Below are positions 13,751 through 22,016 of a DNA stretch of 64,000 nucleotides, in pieces. A program made the position numbers and the translations under genes. The notes beneath the pieces are model-generated. The model was not told where the DNA came from and made no database searches. It worked only from the letters and a program-made list of their open reading frames with translations. The stretch comes from Flavonifractor sp. An82 (GTDB lineage: Bacteria; Bacillota; Clostridia; Oscillospirales; Oscillospiraceae). The DNA is taken from NCBI RefSeq assembly GCF_002159265.1, contig NZ_NFHG01000001.1, positions 372,001 through 436,000 on the forward strand, in the 5' to 3' direction. Position 1 is the first letter of the stretch, and every line of letters starts with the position of its first letter.

Positions 13751-15616
13751 ATGAAAAAGCTGGAGGAATTGCTGGAGTGGGGCGGCGTGAAAAAAGATCT
13801 CACGCTGCTGGTGCTCTCAGGACTGGCCCTGCTGGCCAGCATTTTGTGGGGAGAACAGCTGCCGGTGGACCCAGCCTGGGTTGCCATCATTCTGTGCGGC
13901 CTGCCCATCATTCTGGAAGCGGTCATCGGCCTGGTCACCGCCTTTGACATCAAGGCCGACGTGCTGGTGTCCATCGCGCTGGTGGCCTCGGTGATCATTG
14001 GGGAGGACTTTGCCGCCGGCGAGGTGGCCTTCATCATGCAGCTGGGGGCCCTGCTGGAGGATCTGACGGTGGCCAAGGCCAGGGCGGGCATTGAAAAGCT
14101 GGTGAAGTTGACGCCCCGCACCGCCCGGCGGATCACCGGGGACGGGGAAGTGGTGGTGCCCGCGGAGGAGGTGCTGGTGGGCCAGCTGCTGCGGGTGCTG
14201 CCCGGTGAGACCATTCCGGTGGACGGGGTGGTGAAGGAGGGCCGTACCTCGGTGGACCAGTCGGTGATGACCGGTGAGTCCCTGCCGGTGGACAAGGCCC
14301 CCGGGGACCCGGTGTCCAGCGGCACGGTGAACCAGTACGGCGCCTTCACCATGGAGGCCACCAAAGTGGGGGAGGACAGCTCCATCCAGCGGATGGTGCG
14401 GCTGGTCCAGTCCGCCGACGCAGGCAAGGCCAAGATCGTGGGTCTGGCCGACCGGTGGGCCACCTGGATCGTGGTCATCGCCCTGTCCGCCGCTGCCATC
14501 ACCGGCTTTGTCACCGGGGAGCTCATCCGGGCGGTGACCATTCTGGTGGTATTCTGCCCCTGCGCCCTGGTGCTGGCCACCCCCACCGCCATTATGGCGG
14601 CCATCGGAAATGCCACCCGCCACGGCTTCCTGGTGCGGGAGGGAGACGCTCTGGAGCGGCTGGCTGGGGTTACCTGTGTGGCCTTCGACAAGACGGGCAC
14701 CCTGACCATGGGCAAGCTGCGGGTGACGGCGGTGCTGCCTTTGAACGGTCAGACCGAGGAAGCGGTATGGGCGGCTGCGGTGGGACTGGAGTCCTGGTCG
14801 GAGCACCCTCTGGGCAAGGCGGTGGCCACCGACGGCAGGGTCCGCTATCCCCATCTGGCCCCGGCGGGACAGGGTGTGGAGGTGCTGCCCGGCCTGGGTC
14901 TGCGGGGTACGGTGGACGGAAGGCCCCTGTGGGCGGGCAACTGCACCCTCATGGAGCAGCTGGCGGTTCCTTTGCCGCCGGAGGGGGAGGCCTTTGCAGC
15001 CCAACGGCTGGGGGAGGGCTGCACCCTCATCTATCTGGCAGGTGAGGGGACCATGCTGGGGGTGCTGGCTCTGGCGGACACCCTGCGGCCCGACGCGGCA
15101 GATACCATCCGGGCGGTCCGGGCCGCCGGGGTACAGCCGGTGCTGCTGACAGGGGACCATCACAGCGCCGCCGCCCACATCGCGGGACTGCTGGGCATCG
15201 GCGAAGTGAAGGCGGACTGTCTCCCAGAGGACAAACTGAACTGGATCGCCCGCACCCAGGAGCAGGGGTGGCCGGTGTGTATGATCGGCGACGGCATCAA
15301 CGACGCCCCCGCCCTGAAGAAGGCCATGGTGGGCATCGCCATGGGAGGCGTGGGCAGCGACATCGCCGTGGACGCCGCCGACATGGCCCTGGTGGGGGAC
15401 GACCTGCGTCAGCTGCCCCACCTGCTGCGGCTGTCCCGGCGGATGCTGTTCACCATCAAGTGCAACCTGACCTTCTCCATGGCCCTGAATTTTGCCGCCA
15501 TCGCCCTGGCCATCACCGGCGTCCTCAACCCGGTGGTGGGGGCCCTGGTCCACAACGCCGGTTCGGTGGCGGTCATCCTCAATTCTGCCCTGCTGCTGCG
15601 CTGGCGAAAAAAGTAG
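13751..15616 (+). CDS. P1B-type heavy-metal ATPase (copper-like regulation, atypical C-terminus)
   Basis: About 622 residues. ATG 13751 is 7 bases after GGAGG; ATG 13748 is the alternative. It lacks an N-terminal HMA or His-rich metal-binding domain. Conserved parts in order: T-G-E-S actuator loop, F-C-P-C-A-L-V-L-A-T-P-T membrane CPC, D-K-T-G-T-L-T phosphorylation site near residue 313, S-E-H-P-L-G, and G-D-G-I-N-D-A-P. CPC followed by A-T-P-T resembles Cu+ pumps, yet the last helix reads V-H-N-A-G-S-V-A-V-I-L-N-S, not the Cu-type motifs, so the metal is uncertain. The CsoR-like operators favour Cu+. A terminator follows. Confidence 0.9.
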   Translation: MKKLEELLEWGGVKKDLTLLVLSGLALLASILWGEQLPVDPAWVAIILCGLPIILEAVIGLVTAFDIKADVLVSIALVASVIIGEDFAAGEVAFIMQLGALLEDLTVAKARAGIEKLVKLTPRTARRITGDGEVVVPAEEVLVGQLLRVLPGETIPVDGVVKEGRTSVDQSVMTGESLPVDKAPGDPVSSGTVNQYGAFTMEATKVGEDSSIQRMVRLVQSADAGKAKIVGLADRWATWIVVIALSAAAITGFVTGELIRAVTILVVFCPCALVLATPTAIMAAIGNATRHGFLVREGDALERLAGVTCVAFDKTGTLTMGKLRVTAVLPLNGQTEEAVWAAAVGLESWSEHPLGKAVATDGRVRYPHLAPAGQGVEVLPGLGLRGTVDGRPLWAGNCTLMEQLAVPLPPEGEAFAAQRLGEGCTLIYLAGEGTMLGVLALADTLRPDAADTIRAVRAAGVQPVLLTGDHHSAAAHIAGLLGIGEVKADCLPEDKLNWIARTQEQGWPVCMIGDGINDAPALKKAMVGIAMGGVGSDIAVDAADMALVGDDLRQLPHLLRLSRRMLFTIKCNLTFSMALNFAAIALAITGVLNPVVGALVHNAGSVAVILNSALLLRWRKK

Positions 15617-15621
15617 AATGT

Positions 15622-15664
15622 AAGGCCCCGGATGCGGTCCAAGGGACTGTATTCCGGGGCCTTT
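15622..15664 (+). terminator. Terminator after the CPC-type ATPase gene
   Basis: AAGGCCCCGGA pairs with TCCGGGGCCTT across a 20-base loop that can pair further; the T tail is short. Confidence 0.65.
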
Positions 15665-15791
15665 GGCAAATTTTACAGCACAGACCGGCCGGACAGTGAA
15701 TAATTTGAAAAACTTTAGCCTAACCTCTATGCAAAAATGGAAAACTATATTAAAATAAGATAGCATGATTTTCCGAAAAGGGGTTGAACAT

Positions 15792-16514
15792 ATGAGTGAA
15801 CCGCAGTTCAAGCGGATCCTTCTGAAGGTCAGCGGCGAGGCTCTCGCCGGCGAGGCCAGCCGCGGGCTGGATTTCGACGTGATCGGCAGCGTATGCGACG
15901 TGATCAAAAAGTGTGTGGCCACCGGCGTTCAGGTGGGCATCGTGGTAGGCGGCGGTAATTTCTGGCGCGGCCTGAAGGACGGCGGCGACCGGATGGAGCG
16001 CACCCGTGCCGACCATATGGGCATGCTGGCCACCACCATCAACGCCCTGGCCGTGGCCGACGTGCTGGAGCAGAAGGGCGTGGATGTGCGGGTGCAGACC
16101 GCCATTGAGATGCGGGCCATTGCCGAGCCCTACATCCGCTCCCGGGCCATCCGTCACATGGAGAAGGGAAGGGTGGTCATCTTCGGCTGCGGCACCGGCA
16201 ATCCCTTCTTCTCCACCGATACCGCTGCCGTGCTCCGGGCCGCCGAGATCGATGCCGACGCCATCCTGCTGGCCAAGAACATCGACGGCGTGTACTCCGC
16301 CGATCCCCGGAAGGATCCCACCGCGGTGAAGTATGACACCATTACCTATGACGACGTGCTGGCCCAGCACCTGGAGGTGATGGATTCCACCGCCACGTCC
16401 CTGTCCATGGATAACAAGATCCCGGTGATCCTGTTTGCGCTCAAGGACCCCGAGAACATTCTGCGGGTGGTCATGGGCGAAAAAATCGGAACCATCGTGA
16501 AGGAGGAACCGTGA
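15792..16514 (+). CDS. pyrH: UMP kinase
   Basis: 240 residues, the normal length. Start ATG 15792 follows AAAGGGG; an ATG at 15765 would add nine unlikely residues. Amino-acid-kinase fold: [12 protein letters not shown] at the N-terminus, G-G-G-N-F-W-R-G phosphate loop, and [14 protein letters not shown] nucleotide region. Phosphorylates UMP to UDP. First gene of pyrH-frr-uppS-cdsA-dxr-rseP-ispG-polC; rpsB and tsf, the usual upstream partners, are absent here. A weak TAAAAT at 15751-15756 may be its -10, without a clear -35. Confidence 0.96.
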   Translation: MSEPQFKRILLKVSGEALAGEASRGLDFDVIGSVCDVIKKCVATGVQVGIVVGGGNFWRGLKDGGDRMERTRADHMGMLATTINALAVADVLEQKGVDVRVQTAIEMRAIAEPYIRSRAIRHMEKGRVVIFGCGTGNPFFSTDTAAVLRAAEIDADAILLAKNIDGVYSADPRKDPTAVKYDTITYDDVLAQHLEVMDSTATSLSMDNKIPVILFALKDPENILRVVMGEKIGTIVKEEP

Positions 16515-16515
16515 A

Positions 16516-17070
16516 ATGAAGGAACTCAATCAGGAATTTGACGCCAAAATGAAAAAGACCATCGATGTGGTCATGAGCGATTTCGCCAGCGTCCGTGCCG
16601 GCCGGGCCAACGCCGCCGTGCTGGACAAGATCACGGTGGACTACTACGGCGCCCCCACCCCCCTGAACCAGGTGGCCGCCATTTCTTCTCCCGATCCCCG
16701 TTCCCTGATGATCCAGCCCTGGGACTCCACCTTGCTGAAGGCCATTGAGAAGGCCATCCAGTGCTCCGACCTGGGCATCAACCCCCAGAACGACGGCCGC
16801 GTCATCCGCCTGGCCTTCCCCCAGCTCACCGAGGAGCGCCGTAAGGAGCTGTCCAAGCAGGTGAAGAAGTACGGCGAAAACGGCAAGGTTGCCATCCGCA
16901 ACATCCGCCGGGACGCCATGGAGAAGTTCAAGGCCCAGGAGAAGAAGGGCGAGATGACCGAGGACGACCGGAAGGACTACGAGAAGGAGCTCCAGGATCT
17001 CACCGATAAGCGGATCAAGGAGATCGACGAGCTGACTGCCAAGAAGGAAGCAGAACTGATGGCGGTCTGA
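16516..17070 (+). CDS. frr: Ribosome recycling factor
   Basis: 184 residues, standard length (about 185). Long helices of the three-helix bundle and the conserved S-V-R-A-G-R-A-N segment near residue 28, D-P-R-S-L-M-I-Q-P-W-D, and the N-D-G-R-V-I-R-L motif. It splits post-termination ribosomes together with EF-G. The ATG starts one base after the pyrH stop; the ribosome site (GGAGG) lies in the last pyrH codons. Confidence 0.97.
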   Translation: MKELNQEFDAKMKKTIDVVMSDFASVRAGRANAAVLDKITVDYYGAPTPLNQVAAISSPDPRSLMIQPWDSTLLKAIEKAIQCSDLGINPQNDGRVIRLAFPQLTEERRKELSKQVKKYGENGKVAIRNIRRDAMEKFKAQEKKGEMTEDDRKDYEKELQDLTDKRIKEIDELTAKKEAELMAV

Positions 17071-17089
17071 TCCAAAAATGAACAAAGAC

Positions 17090-17122
17090 CCGGTGCGGGG
17101 CGCCTGATGCGTCCCGCACTGG
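17090..17122 (+). other. Stem-loop between frr and uppS
   Basis: GTGCGGG (17093-17099) and CCCGCAC (17113-17119) form a 7-bp stem with a 13-base loop, no T run after it. More likely an RNA-stability or spacer structure than a terminator. Confidence 0.35.
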
Positions 17123-17144
17123 TGTCGTATAGGCGGGTTTAAGC

Positions 17145-17888
17145 ATGGCATTATTCAAACCAAAGGCGGAGCTGGCGGAAGTGGATTTCAACCACCTGCC
17201 CCGTCATGTGGCGATCATTATGGACGGCAACGGTCGCTGGGCCAAGCGCCGGGGACTGCCCCGCACCGCAGGTCACGCCGCCGGGGCTGAGACCTTCCGT
17301 ACCATTGCCACCTACTGCCAGGAAATTGGTCTGGAGTACCTGACGGTATACGCTTTTTCCACAGAAAACTGGAAGCGGCCCATGGAGGAGGTTTCTGCCA
17401 TCATCGGGCTGCTGAAGAAATATCTGCTGGAATCCATCGAGAAGATGGAGAAGGACAAGATCCGGCTGCACTTTTTCGGCGATCTGGACGCCCTGCCGCC
17501 GGAGCTGCGGGAGCTGACCGTCCGTACCGATGATATCTCCACCCGGTATGAGGGCATGCAGGTCAACGTATGCTTTAACTACGGCGGACGGGACGAGATC
17601 GTCCGGGCGACCCGTGCCTTCGCGGCGGACTGCCTGGCCGGGAAGCGGAACCCGGAGGAGTTGACGGAGGACCTTTTCTCAGGCTATCTCTACTCCGCCG
17701 GGGTGCCCGATCCCGATCTGGTGATCCGTCCCAGCGGCGAGCTGCGGATCTCCAACTTCCTGCTGTGGCAGTCGGCCTACGCGGAGTTCTACTACACCGA
17801 CGTGTTGTGGCCCGACTTCAGCAAGGAAGAACTGCATAAGGCGCTGGCGGCCTATCAGAGCCGCTCCCGCCGATTTGGAGGTGTCTGA
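17145..17888 (+). CDS. uppS: Isoprenyl transferase (undecaprenyl diphosphate synthase)
   Basis: 247 residues. cis-Prenyltransferase signature I-M-D-G-N-G-R-W-A-K-R-R-G at about residues 25-37 with the catalytic Asp, then Y-A-F-S-T-E-N-W-K-R, and the C-terminal R-P-S-G-E-L-R-I-S-N-F-L-L-W-Q. It makes the C55 lipid carrier used for peptidoglycan. It fits the pathway of dxr and ispG downstream in the same operon, which supply isoprenoid precursors. The stop abuts the cdsA start without a gap. Confidence 0.96.
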   Translation: MALFKPKAELAEVDFNHLPRHVAIIMDGNGRWAKRRGLPRTAGHAAGAETFRTIATYCQEIGLEYLTVYAFSTENWKRPMEEVSAIIGLLKKYLLESIEKMEKDKIRLHFFGDLDALPPELRELTVRTDDISTRYEGMQVNVCFNYGGRDEIVRATRAFAADCLAGKRNPEELTEDLFSGYLYSAGVPDPDLVIRPSGELRISNFLLWQSAYAEFYYTDVLWPDFSKEELHKALAAYQSRSRRFGGV

Positions 17889-18713
17889 GTGGGGAAGCGA
17901 ATCATGGTGGCGGTGATTTTTATTCCGCTGCTTGTTGTGCTGATCTATGGAGTTTCCCCGGCATATCCGGTGGTCCTGCCCATTCTGATCGCCGCCCTGT
18001 CCATGATCGCAGTGCATGAGGTGCTGTGGTCCACCGGGTTTTTGAAGCATACCCGGCTGTCGGGCTATTCCATTGTGCTGGCCGGCCTGGTCCCCTTCTG
18101 GGTGTACTACAGCGGCGAGCTGCTGCCTGCGCTGTGCGGCATGTTCGTATATGTGGTGCTGCTCTTTGCCGAGGCCATCGGCAGCCATAAGCGCATCACC
18201 CTGGAAAAAATGGGAGGCGCCTTCTTCCTCAGCGTGGTCATTCCCTTTTTCCTGTCCTCACTGCTGCGCATCCGGCAGATGGAGCACTGGATGGCCCTCA
18301 TTATCCTGCCCTTTGTGGTGGCCTTCCTCAGCGACGCCTTTGCCCTCTTTGCGGGCATGGCCTTCGGCAAGCACAAGCTGGCCCCTGAGCTCTCCCCCAA
18401 GAAGACGGTGGAGGGGGCTATCGGTGGCTTTGTCGGCGCCATCGTGTGTACGGTGCTCTACGGTGTGGTGCTCCAGCTGGGGTTCTCCATGCAGATCAAT
18501 TATCTCTATCTCATTGTCTACGGCGCCCTGGGCAGCGTGGTGTCCCAGCTGGGCGACCTGTCCTTTTCCTATATCAAGCGGGAATACGGGCTCAAGGATT
18601 TCGGCAATATCTTTCCCGGTCACGGCGGCGTGCTGGACCGCTTTGACAGCGTGATCTTCTGCGCGCCTCTGATCGAGCTGCTGATCCATCTCCTGCCCGC
18701 AGTGGGGGGCTGA
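17889..18713 (+). CDS. cdsA: Phosphatidate cytidylyltransferase
   Basis: 274 residues from a GTG placed directly after the uppS stop; GGAGGTG ends 5 bases before it. Seven or more hydrophobic segments and the CDP-alcohol/CTP signature near the C-terminus: S-P-K-K-T-V-E-G, S-Q-L-G-D-L, and F-P-G-H-G-G-V-L-D-R-F-D-S. It makes CDP-diacylglycerol for all phospholipids, acting in the cytoplasmic membrane. Confidence 0.95.
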   Translation: MGKRIMVAVIFIPLLVVLIYGVSPAYPVVLPILIAALSMIAVHEVLWSTGFLKHTRLSGYSIVLAGLVPFWVYYSGELLPALCGMFVYVVLLFAEAIGSHKRITLEKMGGAFFLSVVIPFFLSSLLRIRQMEHWMALIILPFVVAFLSDAFALFAGMAFGKHKLAPELSPKKTVEGAIGGFVGAIVCTVLYGVVLQLGFSMQINYLYLIVYGALGSVVSQLGDLSFSYIKREYGLKDFGNIFPGHGGVLDRFDSVIFCAPLIELLIHLLPAVGG

Positions 18714-18715
18714 AC

Positions 18716-19855
18716 ATGAGTAATTGCATTTCGTTGCTGGGTTCTACCGGCTCCATCGGGCGGCAGTCACTGGAAGTGATTGCCGCCTGTGGCATGCGTG
18801 TGGCCGCGCTTACCGCCAACCGGGACGTGGACCGGCTGGAGGAGCAGTGCCGCCAGTTCAAACCCAGTCTGGCGGTTATGATGGACCCTGCCGCCGCCGC
18901 TGACCTGAAAACCCGGCTGGCCGACACCGGTATCCGGGTGGCCTCCGGTCCGGAGGGCCTGGTGGAGGCCGCCACCCTGGCGGAGGCGGACACCGTGCTC
19001 ACCGCTGTGGTGGGTATGGTGGGCCTGGTGCCCACCCTGGCCGCCGTCCGGCAGGGCAAGCGCATCGCTCTGGCCAACAAGGAGACCCTGGTGTGCGCCG
19101 GAGAGCTGGTCATGGACGGGGCGGAGCAGTACGGTGCGGAGATCGTGCCGGTGGACTCGGAGCACTCCGCCATCTTTCAGTGTCTCCAGGGCAGCAAAGA
19201 CAGGGGAGAGGTGAAACGGCTCATCCTCACCGCCTCCGGCGGGCCCTTCTGGGGCTGGGACAAGGAGCGCATTGCTTCGGCTACCATTGAGCAGGCCCTG
19301 AACCACCCCAACTGGTCCATGGGGGCCAAGATCACGGTGGACTCCGCCACCCTGATGAACAAGGGCCTGGAGTTCATCGAGGCCATGCGGCTCTACCGCA
19401 TGCCGCCTGAAAAAATCTCCATTGTGGTCCACCGGGAGAGCATCATCCACTCCATGGTGGAATACTGTGATAACGCGGTGCTGGCCCAGATGGGGGTGCC
19501 CGACATGCGCCTGCCCATCCAGTACGCCCTGACCTGGCCCTCCCGCACCCAGGCGGTGGCAAAGCCCCTGGACCTGCTGACCTGTCCGCCCCTGACCTTC
19601 CACGCCCCGGACTATGAGGCGTTTCCCTGTCTGTCCCTGGCGCTGGAGGCCGCCAGAACCGGCGGCACCGCCACCGCGGTGCTCAACGGCGCCAACGAGG
19701 CGGCGGTGGGTCTCTTCCTGGCGGGGAAGATCCCCTTCGGCGACATCGCCCGGCGGGTGGAGCATGCCCTGGCCGGCGTGCCGGTGGTGCAGTCTCCCAC
19801 CCTGGAGGATGTGCTGGCGGCGGATGAGGCCGCCCGGGCGCTGGCAGGCAAGTAA
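18716..19855 (+). CDS. dxr: 1-deoxy-D-xylulose-5-phosphate reductoisomerase
   Basis: 379 residues, full length. NADPH-binding S-L-L-G-S-T-G-S-I-G-R-Q-S at the N-terminus; active-site motifs V-D-S-E-H-S-A-I-F-Q and the flexible loop A-S-G-G-P-F-W, then D-S-A-T-L-M-N-K-G-L-E. First committed step of the MEP isoprenoid pathway, giving MEP. ispG, a later step, lies two genes downstream. Starts 2 bases after the cdsA stop. Confidence 0.97.
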   Translation: MSNCISLLGSTGSIGRQSLEVIAACGMRVAALTANRDVDRLEEQCRQFKPSLAVMMDPAAAADLKTRLADTGIRVASGPEGLVEAATLAEADTVLTAVVGMVGLVPTLAAVRQGKRIALANKETLVCAGELVMDGAEQYGAEIVPVDSEHSAIFQCLQGSKDRGEVKRLILTASGGPFWGWDKERIASATIEQALNHPNWSMGAKITVDSATLMNKGLEFIEAMRLYRMPPEKISIVVHRESIIHSMVEYCDNAVLAQMGVPDMRLPIQYALTWPSRTQAVAKPLDLLTCPPLTFHAPDYEAFPCLSLALEAARTGGTATAVLNGANEAAVGLFLAGKIPFGDIARRVEHALAGVPVVQSPTLEDVLAADEAARALAGK

Positions 19856-19873
19856 TCTGATTTTGAGGTGTCT

Positions 19874-20947
19874 ATGAACGTACTTTCCATTGTGCTCATC
19901 ATCCTGTTTTTCGGCCTGCTCATCGCCATCCACGAGTTCGGCCACTTCATCGCCGCCAAGACTCTGGGGGTGAAGGTCAACGAGTTTGCCATCGGCATGG
20001 GCCCCAAGCTGCTGCACAAGGAGAAGGGGGAAACCCTTTACACCATTAGAGCCTTCCCCATTGGCGGCTTCTGTGCCATGGAGGGGGAGGGGGAGTCCTC
20101 CGACGATCCCCGGGCCTTTGGCAACAAGGCATGGTGGAAGAAGCTCATCATTCTGGTGGCCGGTGCGTTCATGAACTTTGTGGCCGGCGTGGTGATCATT
20201 GTGGCCATCTTCCTGGCGGCGGGCAGCCCCTCCATGCCGGTGGTCACCGGCTTCATGGCGGGGGCCGAGGATATCATCCAGACCGGCCTGCAGCCCGGCG
20301 ATCAGATCTGGTCCATCGACGGACACCGCATCTACTTCCAGACCGACGCCTCCATTTTCCTGAGCCGGGCCGGAGAGCAGGTGGATATGGTGGTGCTGCG
20401 GGACGGGGAGAAGGTGGACCTGGGCACCATTGATCTGTCCTATCGCCAGCTTAGTGATGAAAACGGCAACCAGGTGACCAAACGGGGCATCTATATCGGC
20501 CAATTCCAGGAAGACACCCCCCTGACCCTGCTGCGCAACAGCTGGTATCAGGCGGTGGACTACGTCCGCATGGTGTGGATGGGTCTGGGCGACCTGATCA
20601 CCGGCGCGGTGGGCCTCAATGATATGTCCGGCGTCATCGGCATTGTGGCGGTGGCGGGGGACGTGGGCCAGGCAGGCGCGGAGGCGGCGGGCCTGTTCGG
20701 CCTGTTCATCAATATCCTGGACTTCACCGCCCTTATCGCCATCAACCTGGCGGTGATGAACCTGCTGCCCATTCCGGCCCTGGACGGCGGGCAGATCCTC
20801 TTTGTCTTTGTGGGAGGCATTTACCGCCTCTTCACCCGGAAGAAGATCAATGAAAAGTATTTGGGTTATGTAAACGCCGTGGGCTTTTTCTGCCTCATCG
20901 CCCTGATGGTGGTGGTGGCGGTCAACGACGTGATCAAGCTGTTTTAA
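19874..20947 (+). CDS. rseP: RIP metalloprotease RseP (site-2 protease)
   Basis: 357 residues from ATG 19874, just after GAGGTG; a GTG at 19868 is the alternative. First membrane helix carries the zinc motif H-E-F-G-H near residues 17-21. A periplasm-side PDZ domain (about 165-240) follows, and the third metal ligand is in L-P-I-P-A-L-D-G-G-Q near the C-terminus. It cleaves transmembrane anti-sigma factors or other membrane substrates. In Firmicutes its place between dxr and ispG is standard. Confidence 0.95.
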   Translation: MNVLSIVLIILFFGLLIAIHEFGHFIAAKTLGVKVNEFAIGMGPKLLHKEKGETLYTIRAFPIGGFCAMEGEGESSDDPRAFGNKAWWKKLIILVAGAFMNFVAGVVIIVAIFLAAGSPSMPVVTGFMAGAEDIIQTGLQPGDQIWSIDGHRIYFQTDASIFLSRAGEQVDMVVLRDGEKVDLGTIDLSYRQLSDENGNQVTKRGIYIGQFQEDTPLTLLRNSWYQAVDYVRMVWMGLGDLITGAVGLNDMSGVIGIVAVAGDVGQAGAEAAGLFGLFINILDFTALIAINLAVMNLLPIPALDGGQILFVFVGGIYRLFTRKKINEKYLGYVNAVGFFCLIALMVVVAVNDVIKLF

Positions 20948-20962
20948 CAGGGAGGAAGCGCA

Positions 20963-22000
20963 ATGACCAAACAGATCCTTGTGGGCGGCGTCCCGGTGGG
21001 GGGCGGTGCCCCTGTCACCATTCAGTCCATGACCAACACCCGCACTGACGACGTCCGGGCCACGGTGGACCAGATCCTCCGCTTGGAGGAGGCGGGCTGC
21101 CAGATCATCCGGGTGGCGGTGCCCGACATGGCCGCCGCCAAAGCGGTGGGAGCCATCAAGGCGGGCATCCATATCCCGCTGGTGGCGGACATCCACTTCG
21201 ACTACAAGCTGGCCCTGGCCTGTGTGGAGGAGGGATGCGACGCAGTGCGCATCAACCCCGGCAACATCGGCGGGGAGGACCGGGTGAAAGCGGTAGCGGA
21301 GGCCTGTAAAGCCAGAAAGCTTCCCATCCGTATCGGCGTCAACGGCGGTTCCCTGGAAAAACCCCTGCTGGCCAAGTACGGCGGGGTCACCCCAGAGGCC
21401 CTGGTGGAGTCCGCCTTCGGCCACATCGCCCTGCTGGAGCAATATGACTTCCACAATATCTGCGTGTCCCTCAAGTCCTCCTCGGTGGTCACCACCATGG
21501 CGGCCTACCGGCTGATGAGCGAGAAGAGCGATTATCCGCTCCATCTGGGCGTCACCGAGACTGGCACCACCCGGATGGGCACCATCAAGTCCGCCATCGG
21601 CATCGGCGGCCTGCTGGCCCTGGGCATCGGCGACACCCTGCGGGTGTCCCTGTCCGCCGACCCGGTGGAGGAGGTGTACGCCGCCCGGGATATTCTGAAG
21701 GCCCTGGGTATGGCGGAAAATGAGCCCAATCTGGTGTCCTGCCCCACCTGCGGCCGCACCCGCATCGACCTCATCGGCCTGGCTAACCAAGTGGAGGAAC
21801 GGCTGAAGGAGGTCCACAAGCCCATTACCGTGGCGGTGATGGGGTGCGTGGTCAACGGCCCCGGCGAGGCCTCCGCCGCCGATGTGGGAATTGCCGGCGG
21901 GCAGGGGGAAGGCCTGCTCTTCCGCAAGGGAGAGATCGTGAAGAAAGTACCCCAGGAACAGCTGGTGGACGAGCTGTTCCATCTCATCGACCAACTGTAA
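20963..22000 (+). CDS. ispG: 4-hydroxy-3-methylbut-2-enyl diphosphate synthase (flavodoxin/ferredoxin)
   Basis: 345 residues with GGGAGGAAG upstream. TIM-barrel N-terminal part ([12 protein letters not shown], then I-R-I-N-P-G-N-I-G) and the C-terminal [4Fe-4S] domain with C-P-T-C-G-R-T and a later G-C-V-V-N-G-P-G-E, giving three cysteines. Converts MEcPP to HMBPP in the MEP pathway. It is the short two-domain bacterial form. Confidence 0.97.
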   Translation: MTKQILVGGVPVGGGAPVTIQSMTNTRTDDVRATVDQILRLEEAGCQIIRVAVPDMAAAKAVGAIKAGIHIPLVADIHFDYKLALACVEEGCDAVRINPGNIGGEDRVKAVAEACKARKLPIRIGVNGGSLEKPLLAKYGGVTPEALVESAFGHIALLEQYDFHNICVSLKSSSVVTTMAAYRLMSEKSDYPLHLGVTETGTTRMGTIKSAIGIGGLLALGIGDTLRVSLSADPVEEVYAARDILKALGMAENEPNLVSCPTCGRTRIDLIGLANQVEERLKEVHKPITVAVMGCVVNGPGEASAADVGIAGGQGEGLLFRKGEIVKKVPQEQLVDELFHLIDQL

Positions 22001-22016
22001 AGCAGGAGCGTGTCCT

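Noticed and set aside
15744-15791. Strong promoter for pyrH
   Set aside because: TAAAAT is present but no -35-like hexamer lies 16-18 bp upstream; left as a weak remark in the pyrH entry.
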